A stretch of 12,612 nucleotides of DNA, taken from contig CAKTSC010000020.1 in NCBI GenBank assembly GCA_934597465.1, positions 1 to 12,612 of the forward strand, in the 5' to 3' direction. The notes under the pieces are model-generated. The model did no database searches. It saw only the letters and a program-made list of their open reading frames with translations, and had not been told where the DNA came from. Made by a program: the position numbers and the translations under genes. Positions 7,280 to 12,612 of this stretch are shown piece after piece. The DNA is from an uncultured Dysosmobacter sp. (lineage in GTDB: Bacteria; Bacillota; Clostridia; Oscillospirales; Oscillospiraceae). Each line of letters starts with the position of its first letter. The first letter of the stretch is position 1.

Positions 7280-7773
7280 CGTGCGCCCTCCTTCTCCTCC
7301 GGGCGCCAGCCGCGGCAGACATCCACCCAGGCGGTGAAGTTGGTGGAATAGCGCTCCAGCTCCTCGCAGCTCATCTCCACGGCGCTGCTGGCGCTGCCCG
7401 CCGCCGGGAAGACCGTGGCAAAGCGCCGGAGGGAGACATCCAGGTAGGTTTTCCCGTTCTCCGGCAGGGCGAAGGGGCAGACGCCGCCGGGGTCATGGCC
7501 AATCAGGGTGTGGGCCTCGTCAAAGGTCAGCATCCTGGCTTTTGCGTGGAACCGGGCTTTATAGCGGGGGTTATCCACCCGGGCGTCCCCGGCCATCACG
7601 ATGACGATGGCATCCTTCCCCAGTTTGAAGCTCATGGTTTTCGCAATGCGCCCGGCCTCCACCCCCACGGCCCTGGCCGCCAGCTCCACCGTGGCGGAGG
7701 ACACCGGGAACTCCCGGATGCGATCCTCGATCCCAAAGGCCCGGAAGGCCTCCCTCACCTTTTCTATGGACAT
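7276..7773 (-). CDS. YbaK/EbsC-family aminoacyl-tRNA deacylase
   Basis: A 165-residue single-domain trans-editing protein of the YbaK/ProX superfamily, which removes wrongly attached amino acids from tRNA (Cys or Ala on tRNA-Pro in studied members). Family marks are the segment IAKTMSFKLG (43-52) with the conserved lysine K45, IVIVMAGDARVD (57-68), the GGVCPFALP loop, LDVSLRRF, and the late AAGSASSAVEMSCEEL. The start is the ATG at 7773, preceded by GGGGGAG; an in-frame extension to 7806 overlaps that site. It opens a coupled run with the Nudix and SbcD-like genes and lies just after an AT-rich spacer that may carry its promoter. The amino-acid and tRNA specificity is unknown. Confidence 0.88.
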   Translation of the reverse strand: MSIEKVREAFRAFGIEDRIREFPVSSATVELAARAVGVEAGRIAKTMSFKLGKDAIVIVMAGDARVDNPRYKARFHAKARMLTFDEAHTLIGHDPGGVCPFALPENGKTYLDVSLRRFATVFPAAGSASSAVEMSCEELERYSTNFTAWVDVCRGWRPEEKEGAR

Positions 7774-7802
7774 GTTTCGTTTCTCCCCCAGGGCCCGCGC
7801 CC

Positions 7803-7855
7803 TCATTCTCCATTCTCAATGATCAATTCTCAATTCTACATTATTATATAATGTG
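7803..7855. repeat. AT-rich spacer with degenerate tandem repeats and a palindrome
   Basis: In strongly GC-rich surroundings, this 53-bp stretch is mostly A and T. On the plus strand it reads as degenerate CATTCTC/CAATTCTC units (7803-7837), then the perfect palindrome ACATTAT-TAT-ATAATGT (7838-7854). On the minus strand it contains TATAAT (7843-7848) and TAGAAT (7834-7839) with CTGACA (7855-7860) 15 bp further upstream, so it could drive the deacylase-Nudix-nuclease-ansA genes. No good 17-bp-spaced -35 box is present. The composition and repeat pattern resemble the edge of a dispersed intergenic element; that is inference. Confidence 0.5.
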
Positions 7856-8227
7856 TCAGTCCGCCGGGGGAATGCTGCCCTCCCGCCAGGATCTCAGCAG
7901 GGCGGCGGCATCCCGGGCGCAGGGCCCCAGGGTGGGGTCGGCGGCGTCCCGCTCCAGCACGGCGATGGCCGCCGGGAGCTCCCGGCCCAGCGCCAGGCAG
8001 AAGGCCGCGCCCCAGCCCCGGGCCCAGGGATCCTCCAGGGCCAGCATCGCGGGGAGGCAGGCTTCCGCCAGGGCGGGCTCCTCCGAAAGCCGGGCCGTGA
8101 GGTGGCGGAGCTGCCGCTGGGCCCGGCAGGCCCGGCCCATGTCCCCGGTCTCACCGGCGGCGCGGTGGATATCGCAGGCGGCGGAGAAGGCGGCCAGGAA
8201 CTCCGCCGGTGTCATGGCGCCGCTCAT
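7856..8227 (-). CDS. Small helical protein, possibly HEAT-like (DUF2019-like)
   Basis: A 123-residue protein rich in alanine and leucine, predicted to be almost all helical. The segment LALEDPWARGWGAAFCLALG followed by ELPAAIAVLERDAAD, and the end CARDAAALLRSWREG, have the spacing of HEAT-like repeats and recall the DUF2019 family; I am not certain of that match. No catalytic motif, signal peptide or membrane segment is seen. The ATG at 8227 overlaps the ymdB stop in ATGA (8224-8227); a second ATG four codons in (8215) is an alternative start. Its coupling to ymdB suggests the two are made together. The stop codon directly abuts the AT-rich palindrome. Confidence 0.7.
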   Translation of the reverse strand: MSGAMTPAEFLAAFSAACDIHRAAGETGDMGRACRAQRQLRHLTARLSEEPALAEACLPAMLALEDPWARGWGAAFCLALGRELPAAIAVLERDAADPTLGPCARDAAALLRSWREGSIPPAD

Positions 8228-8997
8228 CGGACGTCGATGCGCTCCACGGCGGTGCAGAGACCGGTGGCGCTGTCCAGGGTGAAGAGGCAGCCCTCCAGCT
8301 TGCAGGGCCCCGGGGCGGAGCGGTAGCGGCCGGGAAGGCCGCCCAGGAAGCTCTCGATGCTCTGGGCGGGCTCGATGCCCAGCACCGACTCCACCGCCCC
8401 GCACATGCCGAGATCCGTCTGGTAGCCCGTGCCCTTGGGGAAGACCCGGCCGTCCGCCGTGGGGACGTGGGTGTGGGTGCCCCAGAGGGCGCTGACGCGG
8501 CCATCGAGATAGTAGCCCATGGCCAGCTTTTCGCTGGTGGCCTCGGCGTGGAAGTCCACGAGGGTAAAGTCGGCTTCGCCGTCCGCCAGCAGGGCGTCGG
8601 CCTTCGTGAAGGGGTTGTCCGTCCCCCAGGCCAGGTCGCAGCGGCCGATGAGGTTCAGGACGCGGACACGCACCGCCCCCAGGTCGAAGAGCCCCGCGCC
8701 CCGGCCCGGGGCCCGACCGGTATAGTTGGCGGGACGGAGCAGCCAGGGGACATCGTCCAGCAGCTCCGCGATCTGCATCTTGCCGAAGGTGTGATTGCCC
8801 AGGGTCACGGCATCAGCCCCGGCGTCGTAGATCCGCCAGGCCTGCTGGGGGGTGAGGCCCACGCCGGCGGCATTCTCCCCGTTGACCACGGTGAAATGGA
8901 CGCCCTTCTGCCGCTGCAGGGGGCGCAGGCAGCGCTCCAGATGGGCAAGGCCGTTCTCCCCCACCACGTCGCCCACCGCCAGGATGTTGTAAAGCAT
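8224..8997 (-). CDS. ymdB: YmdB-type metallophosphoesterase (TIGR00282 family)
   Basis: A 257-residue phosphodiesterase with all the metal and active-site marks of YmdB: VGDVVG (8-13, D10), VNGENAAG (38-45, E41-N42), LGNHTFGK (66-73, N68-H69), DFHAEATSEK (148-157, H150) and GTHTHVPTAD (173-182, H175 and H177). In Bacillus subtilis YmdB hydrolyses 2',3'-cyclic nucleotides, influences RNase Y-dependent mRNA levels, and affects biofilm and sporulation decisions. It is encoded directly after rny there. Here rny is upstream on the same strand but about 2.85 kb away. The ATG has GGGGAG at good spacing, and a separate promoter lies at 9049-9077. It overlaps the next gene by 4 bp. Confidence 0.95.
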   Translation of the reverse strand: MLYNILAVGDVVGENGLAHLERCLRPLQRQKGVHFTVVNGENAAGVGLTPQQAWRIYDAGADAVTLGNHTFGKMQIAELLDDVPWLLRPANYTGRAPGRGAGLFDLGAVRVRVLNLIGRCDLAWGTDNPFTKADALLADGEADFTLVDFHAEATSEKLAMGYYLDGRVSALWGTHTHVPTADGRVFPKGTGYQTDLGMCGAVESVLGIEPAQSIESFLGGLPGRYRSAPGPCKLEGCLFTLDSATGLCTAVERIDVR

Positions 8998-9036
8998 GGG
9001 TCTCTCCCCTTTCCGCCGGGCCGGGCCCGGGTGTTG

Positions 9037-9102
9037 TTTTCCGGGGATAGTATAGCAAATTTTCCGGCATTTGAAAACCCTTTCCCGGAAAGTGCCGGAA
9101 AA
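9037..9102. repeat. Cluster of TTTTCCGG / CCGGAAAA motifs at the ymdB promoter
   Basis: TTTTCCGG occurs at 9037-9044 and 9060-9067, and its complement form at 9085-9092 (CCGGAAAG) and 9095-9102. The pair TTTTCCGGCA (9060-9069) and TGCCGGAAAA (9093-9102) is a perfect 10-bp inverted repeat around the ymdB -35 region, with CTTTCC-C-GGAAAG (9080-9092) nested inside. This looks like a regulator-binding region or an RNA hairpin; there is no T tract to make it a terminator. Confidence 0.5.
9049..9077 (-). promoter_or_regulatory. Probable promoter of ymdB and following genes
   Basis: On the minus strand TATACT (9049-9054) is a good -10 box, with the weaker TTTTCA (9072-9077) 17 bp upstream as -35. 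The predicted start leaves a leader of about 45 nt before ymdB. The boxes are embedded in the TTTTCCGG repeat cluster. Confidence 0.55.
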
Positions 9103-9187
9103 GGGGCGGAGATCCCGGGCTGCAACCGGTGGTTGCTAGGTTTTTCAAGAGCGCTTGGTGGACTTTGGGGAGAGTTTTTGCTATGCT
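9059..9187 (+). promoter_or_regulatory. Candidate promoter and leader region of the first HTH-membrane gene
   Basis: The 338-bp gap 8998-9335 holds the ymdB promoter on its left. On its right, a plus-strand candidate has TGGACT (9059-9064 plus 100, that is 9159-9164) and TATGCT (9182-9187) separated by 17 bp. Both boxes are only four of six matches. The remaining 148 bp to the ATG are GC-rich with short self-complementary runs such as GCCCC-C-GGGGC; I see no riboswitch or open frame with its own ribosome binding site. Confidence 0.35.
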
Positions 9188-9335
9188 GGACTTGTCCCGG
9201 GGCGGCAGACGTGCCATCCCGGAGACGGCGGGAGCGGCGGACGCGCGGCTCCCCCTTCATCGAGGGAAACGCGGGCGGCCCCCGGGGCGGCCCGGAGAAG
9301 CATCCACACAAGAGGGATCAGAAAGGAAAGAGGAT

Positions 9336-9472
9336 ATGACCTTAGGACAGAATATTTACCGTCTGCGGACGGAGCGGGGGCTCTCCCAGGGGGATCTGGC
9401 GGAGGCGCTGGATGTCTCCCGGCAGTCCGTCAGCAAGTGGGAAACGGACGGGAGCGTGCCGGAGCTGGAGAA
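9336..9472 (+). repeat. Near-identical direct repeat, first copy (5' end of HTH-membrane gene A)
   Basis: These 137 bases match 10264-10400 with one difference (9358 A against 10286 G, changing Y8 to C); bases 9359-9472 are identical. Identity begins at the start codon and stops abruptly after codon 45. Silent positions are identical too, so this reflects recent copying or gene conversion, not only protein-level selection. Confidence 0.93.
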
Positions 9473-10247
9473 ACTGCTGCGGCTCAGCGAGCTCTTCCAT
9501 ATTACTTTAGATGAGCTGGTGAAGGGATCGGACGGCACGGTGGAGACGCCGTCCCCCACCCCGGAAGCGGTTTCCGCCGGGGAGGGCGCCGAAGATCCGG
9601 AGGATGAACTGCTGGAGACCCTGAGCCGCGGGGTGAACCGCACCATCGGCTGGGTGGTGCTGGGCTTCGGGGCCCTGGTGGCCATCGTGACAGCCATTGC
9701 GGGTGGAGGACTTGCGGGGCTGGTCTATGCCGCGCCCCTCTTCCTCTGCGGCGTGATCTATCTGGTAGCGAAGCGCCGGGCGGGGCTCTGCTGCGCCTGG
9801 GCCTGCGGGCTGCTGGGGCTCGCCTTTCTCCGGGCCGCCTGCGGCATCAGCTGGACGGGGGTCTTCCGCGCCCCCCTCAGCTTCTTCCGCAGCGATGTGG
9901 CCCGGATCGTCTCCTGGGGCATCGCGGTTTTCCTTCTTCTGCTGCTGATCGGCACGGTGCGATCCTTCCGGGAGCAGGTGCTGCCCTGGGAGCGGCGGAG
10001 CGTCGAGAAGTATGCCGGGCTCTGGGTGCTGTATTTCGGCGGGCGCTGGGCGGTGAACCGCTTCCTGTTCGCCGCCTGGGCCATGAAGGTCTTCCCCTCC
10101 GGGAACTACAGCCAAAGTACCGTCGTGGCCTACAGCGTCGCCAGCACCCTCTGGGAGATCCTCCTGCTGGTGCTGCTGGCGATCCTGCTGGTGAAGACCG
10201 CGGCGCTGCTGCGGGGACGGAAGGCGGCCATGGCGGTCGCCAGCTGA
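9336..10247 (+). CDS. Cro/C1-type HTH protein with multi-pass membrane domain (copy A)
   Basis: A 303-residue protein. Residues 1-62 are an XRE (Cro/C1) domain with the helix-turn-helix at about 16-37 (LSQGDLAEALDVSRQSVSKWE). An acidic, proline-rich linker (64-98) follows, then roughly six hydrophobic segments (about 104-122, 126-145, 150-170, 187-207, 225-245 and 268-290) and a basic tail ending AALLRGRKAAMAVAS. Such proteins are probably membrane-bound transcription regulators, common in Clostridia; the signal sensed is unknown. The ATG is preceded by AAGGAAAGAGG; an upstream in-frame extension lacks a ribosome binding site. A sister gene begins 16 bp downstream and shares 136 of 137 bases with its 5' end, but the membrane part has diverged strongly. 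Confidence 0.85.
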   Translation: MTLGQNIYRLRTERGLSQGDLAEALDVSRQSVSKWETDGSVPELEKLLRLSELFHITLDELVKGSDGTVETPSPTPEAVSAGEGAEDPEDELLETLSRGVNRTIGWVVLGFGALVAIVTAIAGGGLAGLVYAAPLFLCGVIYLVAKRRAGLCCAWACGLLGLAFLRAACGISWTGVFRAPLSFFRSDVARIVSWGIAVFLLLLLIGTVRSFREQVLPWERRSVEKYAGLWVLYFGGRWAVNRFLFAAWAMKVFPSGNYSQSTVVAYSVASTLWEILLLVLLAILLVKTAALLRGRKAAMAVAS

Positions 10248-10263
10248 GGGAAAGGAGCCTGCC

Positions 10264-10400
10264 ATGACCTTAGGACAGAATATTTGCCGTCTGCGGACGG
10301 AGCGGGGGCTCTCCCAGGGGGATCTGGCGGAGGCGCTGGATGTCTCCCGGCAGTCCGTCAGCAAGTGGGAAACGGACGGGAGCGTGCCGGAGCTGGAGAA
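10264..10400 (+). repeat. Near-identical direct repeat, second copy (5' end of HTH-membrane gene B)
   Basis: Second copy of the repeat at 9336-9472. The copies lie 928 bp apart in the same orientation. Recombination between them would delete the membrane part of copy A and leave one fused gene in frame with the membrane part of copy B. Confidence 0.93.
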
Positions 10401-11304
10401 GCTCCGGCGGCTCAGCGAGCTCTTTCACATCAGCCTGGACGCGCTGGTGGGCGGGGAAGCTGCCCCGGAGGCCCCGAAGGCCCGCGCTCCCCTGCCGGAG
10501 ACCCTCTTCCTGGCTCCCCTGGATGTCCGGCAGAGGCGGCGGCGGGCAGGGGCCATCCTCCTGGGGATCGGCCTGGCGCTGCCCTGGCTGGCGGCCTGGG
10601 CGGTGCTGCCCGCCCTGGTGCTGAGCATCCCGGCGCTACTGGGCGGGATCTTCCTGTTTCTGCGCTCCCTGCCGGAGCTGCCTGGGGACGCGCCCATCCC
10701 CCAAAGCAGCGCCAACACCCAGCGGCTGGTGGGCGGGATCCTCCTCGGCTGCGGGATGCTGGTGCTGCTGTGGCTCCGCACCCAGACTATGAACCTGCTG
10801 CCCAGCTTCTGGCTGCCCTTCCTCCTCTGTGGGGCGCTGCTGCTGACGCTGCGGCGGCGGGCGTGGCTGCCCTGCCTCTGGGTCTGGGGCTGGAGGCTGC
10901 TGTGCCGCTGGCAGTTCGTCCCCTGGTACCGGCTCCGCGCCGACCTGCGGGACGGCAGCCTGGGGGAGGATCCCGACCTGCTTTTGATCCTCTGCGGGGC
11001 GCTGGTACTGCTGGCCCTGAGCCTCTATGCCTACCGGAAGGCGGTGCTGCCCTGGTCGGGGCGGCGGCTGGCCGGGGTCTGGGGCGCTTTCCTGGGGGCG
11101 GCGGCCTGGCGCTTCGGGCTTGACCGGCTGGTGCTCTATCCCATCGACACCGCCCCCTGGCAGGGCGACCGGGAGCTCCATCTGTTCCTGATCGACTTTG
11201 AGCAACTGCTGGGGGTGCTCTTCTGGCTGGCGCTCACCTGCGCCCTGGCGGCCACCGCGGCGCTGCTGCGGGGGCGGAAAGCGGCCATGGCGGCTGACGG
11301 CTGA
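10264..11304 (+). CDS. Cro/C1-type HTH protein with multi-pass membrane domain (copy B)
   Basis: A 346-residue paralogue of the preceding gene. Residues 1-62 are the same XRE domain (only Y8C, L48R, T57S and E60A differ). A shorter proline/alanine linker (64-82) and an arginine-rich patch (89-94) follow. Then come about seven hydrophobic segments (roughly 95-118, 119-135, 154-171, 180-196, 238-256, 268-282 and 312-335) and a tail ending AALLRGRKAAMAADG. Two internal blocks recall copy A: the RKAVLPWSGRR stretch (258-268) and the C-terminal 40 bases of coding sequence. The rest of the membrane part is not recognisably alike. AAAGGAG precedes the ATG, 16 bp after copy A ends, so both sit on one transcript ending at the terminator at 11481-11513. 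Because the DNA-binding helices are the same, the two probably compete for or share operators. Confidence 0.83.
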   Translation: MTLGQNICRLRTERGLSQGDLAEALDVSRQSVSKWETDGSVPELEKLRRLSELFHISLDALVGGEAAPEAPKARAPLPETLFLAPLDVRQRRRRAGAILLGIGLALPWLAAWAVLPALVLSIPALLGGIFLFLRSLPELPGDAPIPQSSANTQRLVGGILLGCGMLVLLWLRTQTMNLLPSFWLPFLLCGALLLTLRRRAWLPCLWVWGWRLLCRWQFVPWYRLRADLRDGSLGEDPDLLLILCGALVLLALSLYAYRKAVLPWSGRRLAGVWGAFLGAAAWRFGLDRLVLYPIDTAPWQGDRELHLFLIDFEQLLGVLFWLALTCALAATAALLRGRKAAMAADG

Positions 11305-11480
11305 GAGGGTGACTTTAGCGGCATTTCCCGGTGGGGCGGAAGGCGGCGAAGGGGGGCGAGTGCTGGGGGCGCCGTGGCCTTGGCGCCGCGGCTTTGCCGG
11401 GAGGAGCAGCCGCTGGCCGTTTGAAGTTTGACATGCGGAAGCCCCGCTGCTCGGCTTTGATGGGTGGCCGTAAAACAGGG
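11305..11480. other. Non-coding GC-rich stretch after the HTH-membrane pair
   Basis: No gene with a ribosome binding site or recognisable product is seen between the stop of copy B and the terminator. Part of it (11420-11459) is a diverged direct repeat of 11765-11805: TTTGAAG at the start of each, then 27 bases beginning ATGCGGAA that match at 23 positions. Confidence 0.5.
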
Positions 11481-11513
11481 AATGGAGCGCGTCGGCAGAC
11501 GCGCTCCATTTTT
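11481..11513 (+). terminator. Intrinsic terminator after the HTH-membrane gene pair
   Basis: AATGGAGCGCGTC (11481-11493) pairs perfectly with GACGCGCTCCATT (11498-11510) around the loop GGCA, followed by more T, giving TTTTT in all. The 13-bp stem and T run make a strong rho-independent terminator. It lies 177 bp after the last plus-strand stop. Confidence 0.88.
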
Positions 11514-11544
11514 CATGGCAATATGCGATGAACGAGGGACTGGG

Positions 11545-11743
11545 CCTTGGTTCTCCCTTTGGGAGTGGGTGCGAAGCGCCCACCTGCATGACGGTGCTTG
11601 GCTCTCCCTTTGGGAGAGCTGTCACCGCAGGTGACTGAGAGGGGCTTTCGGGCTTTTGGGGGTGCTGTCTTTGGGGGTGGGCATGGGTTGACCCTCTCCG
11701 GCCTCGCTTTGCTCGGCCACCTCTCCCAGAGGGAGAGGCAAGG
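11545..11743. mobile_element. MITE-like palindromic intergenic element
   Basis: The ends are imperfect 21-bp inverted repeats (11545-11565 and 11723-11743, 18 of 21 matching), each with a TCTCCC core. Inside are several hairpins: GTGGGTGC-GAA-GCGCCCAC (11565-11583), GCTCTCCC-TTT-GGGAGAGC (11601-11619), GTCACC-GCA-GGTGAC (11621-11635) and CCTCTCCC-AGA-GGGAGAGG (11720-11738). The GGCTCTCCC...GGGAGAGCTGTCACC pattern resembles palindromic repeats I associate with Faecalibacterium and relatives. There is no transposase and no obvious target duplication, so movement would need help in trans. It could equally be a cluster of REP-like units. Confidence 0.6.
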
Positions 11744-11784
11744 GGCGCGGAAGGCGAAGGGAACTTTGAAGGGATAATATGCGG

Positions 11785-11821
11785 AACCCCCGCTCCCCGG
11801 CTTGGCCGAGGAGCGGGGGTT
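11785..11821. terminator. Strong hairpin downstream of rny, probable terminator
   Basis: AACCCCCGCTCC (11785-11796) pairs perfectly with GGAGCGGGGGTT (11810-11821). After one mismatch the stem continues with CGGC-TTG-GCCG (11798-11808). It lies 30 bp past the rny stop, the right place for an rny terminator, but on the minus strand it is followed by CCGCATATTAT and lacks a clean T tract. On the plus strand CTTTTT follows 6 bp later, so it may act in both directions or protect the rny 3' end. Confidence 0.6.
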
Positions 11822-11851
11822 GAATACTTTTTGTCGTTTTTTGTTGAGAGA

Positions 11852-12612
11852 TTACTTGGCGTATTCCACGGCGGTGGTCTCCCGCAGGAGGTGCACCTTG
11901 ATCTGACCGGGGTACTCCATCTCCTCCTCGATCTTCTTGGCGAGATCCCGGGCCAGGAGCACCATCTGATCCTCACTGACCTGGTCGGGCTTCACCATCA
12001 CGCGGACTTCGCGGCCGGCCTGGATGGCGTAGGCCTTCTCCACGCCGGGGAAGGACATGGAGATGCTCTCCAGCTGCTCCAGCCGCTTGATGTAGTTCTC
12101 CAGGTTCTCACGGCGGGCGCCGGGACGGGCGGCGGAGATGGCGTCGGCCGCCTGGACGAGGCAGGCCACCACGGTGCGGGGCTCCACATCGTTGTGGTGG
12201 GCCTCGATGGCGTGGATGATGTCTTCCTTCTCCTTGTACTTGCGGGCGAACTCCACGCCCAGGGCCACATGGGTGCCGTCCATCTCATGATCCACGGCCT
12301 TGCCCAGGTCGTGGAGGAGGCCGGCGCGCTTGGCGGCCTGGACATCGGCGCCCAGCTCGGCGGCCATCATGCCGGCGATGCGGCTGACCTCCAGGGAGTG
12401 CTGCAGGACGTTCTGGCCGTAGCTGGTGCGGTAGTGGAGACGGCCCAGCATCTTGACGAGCTCCGGATGGAGCCCCCGGACGCCGGCCTCAAAGGTAACG
12501 CGCTCGCCCTCGGACTTGATGACGGCGTCCACCTCCCGGCGGGCCTTCTCCACCATCTCCTCGATGTGGGTGGGGTGGATGCGGCCGTCGGCGATGAGCT
12601 TCTCCAGCGCCA
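11852..12612 (-). CDS. rny: Ribonuclease Y, C-terminal half
   Basis: The visible 252 residues ([20 protein letters not shown] onward) are the C-terminal half of RNase Y, the membrane-anchored endoribonuclease that starts mRNA decay in many Bacillota. The HD domain is clear: [18 protein letters not shown], then [20 protein letters not shown] with the metal-binding HD pair, and EAHHNDVEP. These are followed by the conserved [15 protein letters not shown] region and an end of [13 protein letters not shown]. The N-terminal membrane helix, coiled coil and KH domain lie beyond the right edge (whole protein normally about 520 residues). The frame is open to the edge. In Bacillus the next gene is ymdB; here the next same-strand gene, ymdB, starts about 2.85 kb away. 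Confidence 0.96.
   Translation of the reverse strand, partial: ALEKLIADGRIHPTHIEEMVEKARREVDAVIKSEGERVTFEAGVRGLHPELVKMLGRLHYRTSYGQNVLQHSLEVSRIAGMMAAELGADVQAAKRAGLLHDLGKAVDHEMDGTHVALGVEFARKYKEKEDIIHAIEAHHNDVEPRTVVACLVQAADAISAARPGARRENLENYIKRLEQLESISMSFPGVEKAYAIQAGREVRVMVKPDQVSEDQMVLLARDLAKKIEEEMEYPGQIKVHLLRETTAVEYAK

Noticed and set aside
6331..7851. A 506-codon plus-strand frame opposite the nuclease, Nudix and deacylase genes
   Set aside because: It is antisense to three motif-bearing genes, and its peptide is glycine-, proline- and arginine-rich without a fold.
9129..9335. N-terminal extension of HTH-membrane gene A
   Set aside because: The frame is open, but the extra residues are arginine- and glycine-rich and unlike any XRE protein. 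The sister gene starts at the equivalent ATG with its own ribosome binding site.
11198..11531. Two short plus-strand open frames over and after the end of HTH-membrane gene B
   Set aside because: Neither has a ribosome binding site or conserved-looking peptide; one overlaps gene B in another frame and the other runs through the terminator hairpin.
11545..11743. Possible CRISPR array
   Set aside because: The repeated TCTCCC hairpin units are irregularly spaced, occur in both orientations and have no uniform spacers.

Overview
The window looks like chromosomal DNA from a GC-rich anaerobic Bacillota of the Clostridia, probably an Oscillospiraceae-type butyrate producer (Flavonifractor/Oscillibacter-like). 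The clues are a bcd-etfB-etfA operon for butyryl-CoA formation, RNase Y and YmdB (typical of Bacillota), sigma-54, strong AGGAGG-type ribosome binding sites, and CTCTCCC-TTT-GGGAGAG palindromes like those I associate with this family. The taxon is inferred from gene content only.

Layout from left to right: the first 35 codons of rpoN (minus, running off the left edge) with a clear promoter; a small four-helix membrane protein of the CmpB/ABC-transporter type IV family (minus); a strong terminator; then the etfA, etfB and bcd genes (minus, transcribed bcd-etfB-etfA) with a near-consensus promoter. Divergent from bcd is a MarR-family regulator (plus), and the 230-bp region between them holds two outward promoters and several small palindromes. 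Two opposing terminators separate marR from a minus-strand cluster transcribed ymdB, HEAT-like small protein, YbaK-type deacylase, Nudix hydrolase, SbcD-like metallophosphoesterase and ansA. Most junctions in that cluster overlap or nearly touch.

Right of ymdB are two tandem plus-strand genes, each coding for a Cro/C1-type HTH joined to a multi-pass membrane domain. They share 136 of 137 bases at their 5' ends and a similar 3' end but have diverged middles. A terminator, a 547-bp non-coding stretch with a MITE-like palindromic element, and the C-terminal half of RNase Y (rny, minus, running off the right edge) follow.

Functionally, Bcd with its electron-transfer flavoprotein carries out the crotonyl-CoA to butyryl-CoA step, and MarR is the obvious candidate regulator by position. 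RNase Y and YmdB are neighbours in Bacillus; here they are about 2.85 kb apart with the HTH-membrane pair and repeats between them. Most of the window is ordinary housekeeping and energy metabolism. The least explained parts are the mosaic HTH-membrane pair, the repeat-rich spacer beside it, and the operator-like repeats at the bcd/marR and ymdB promoters.
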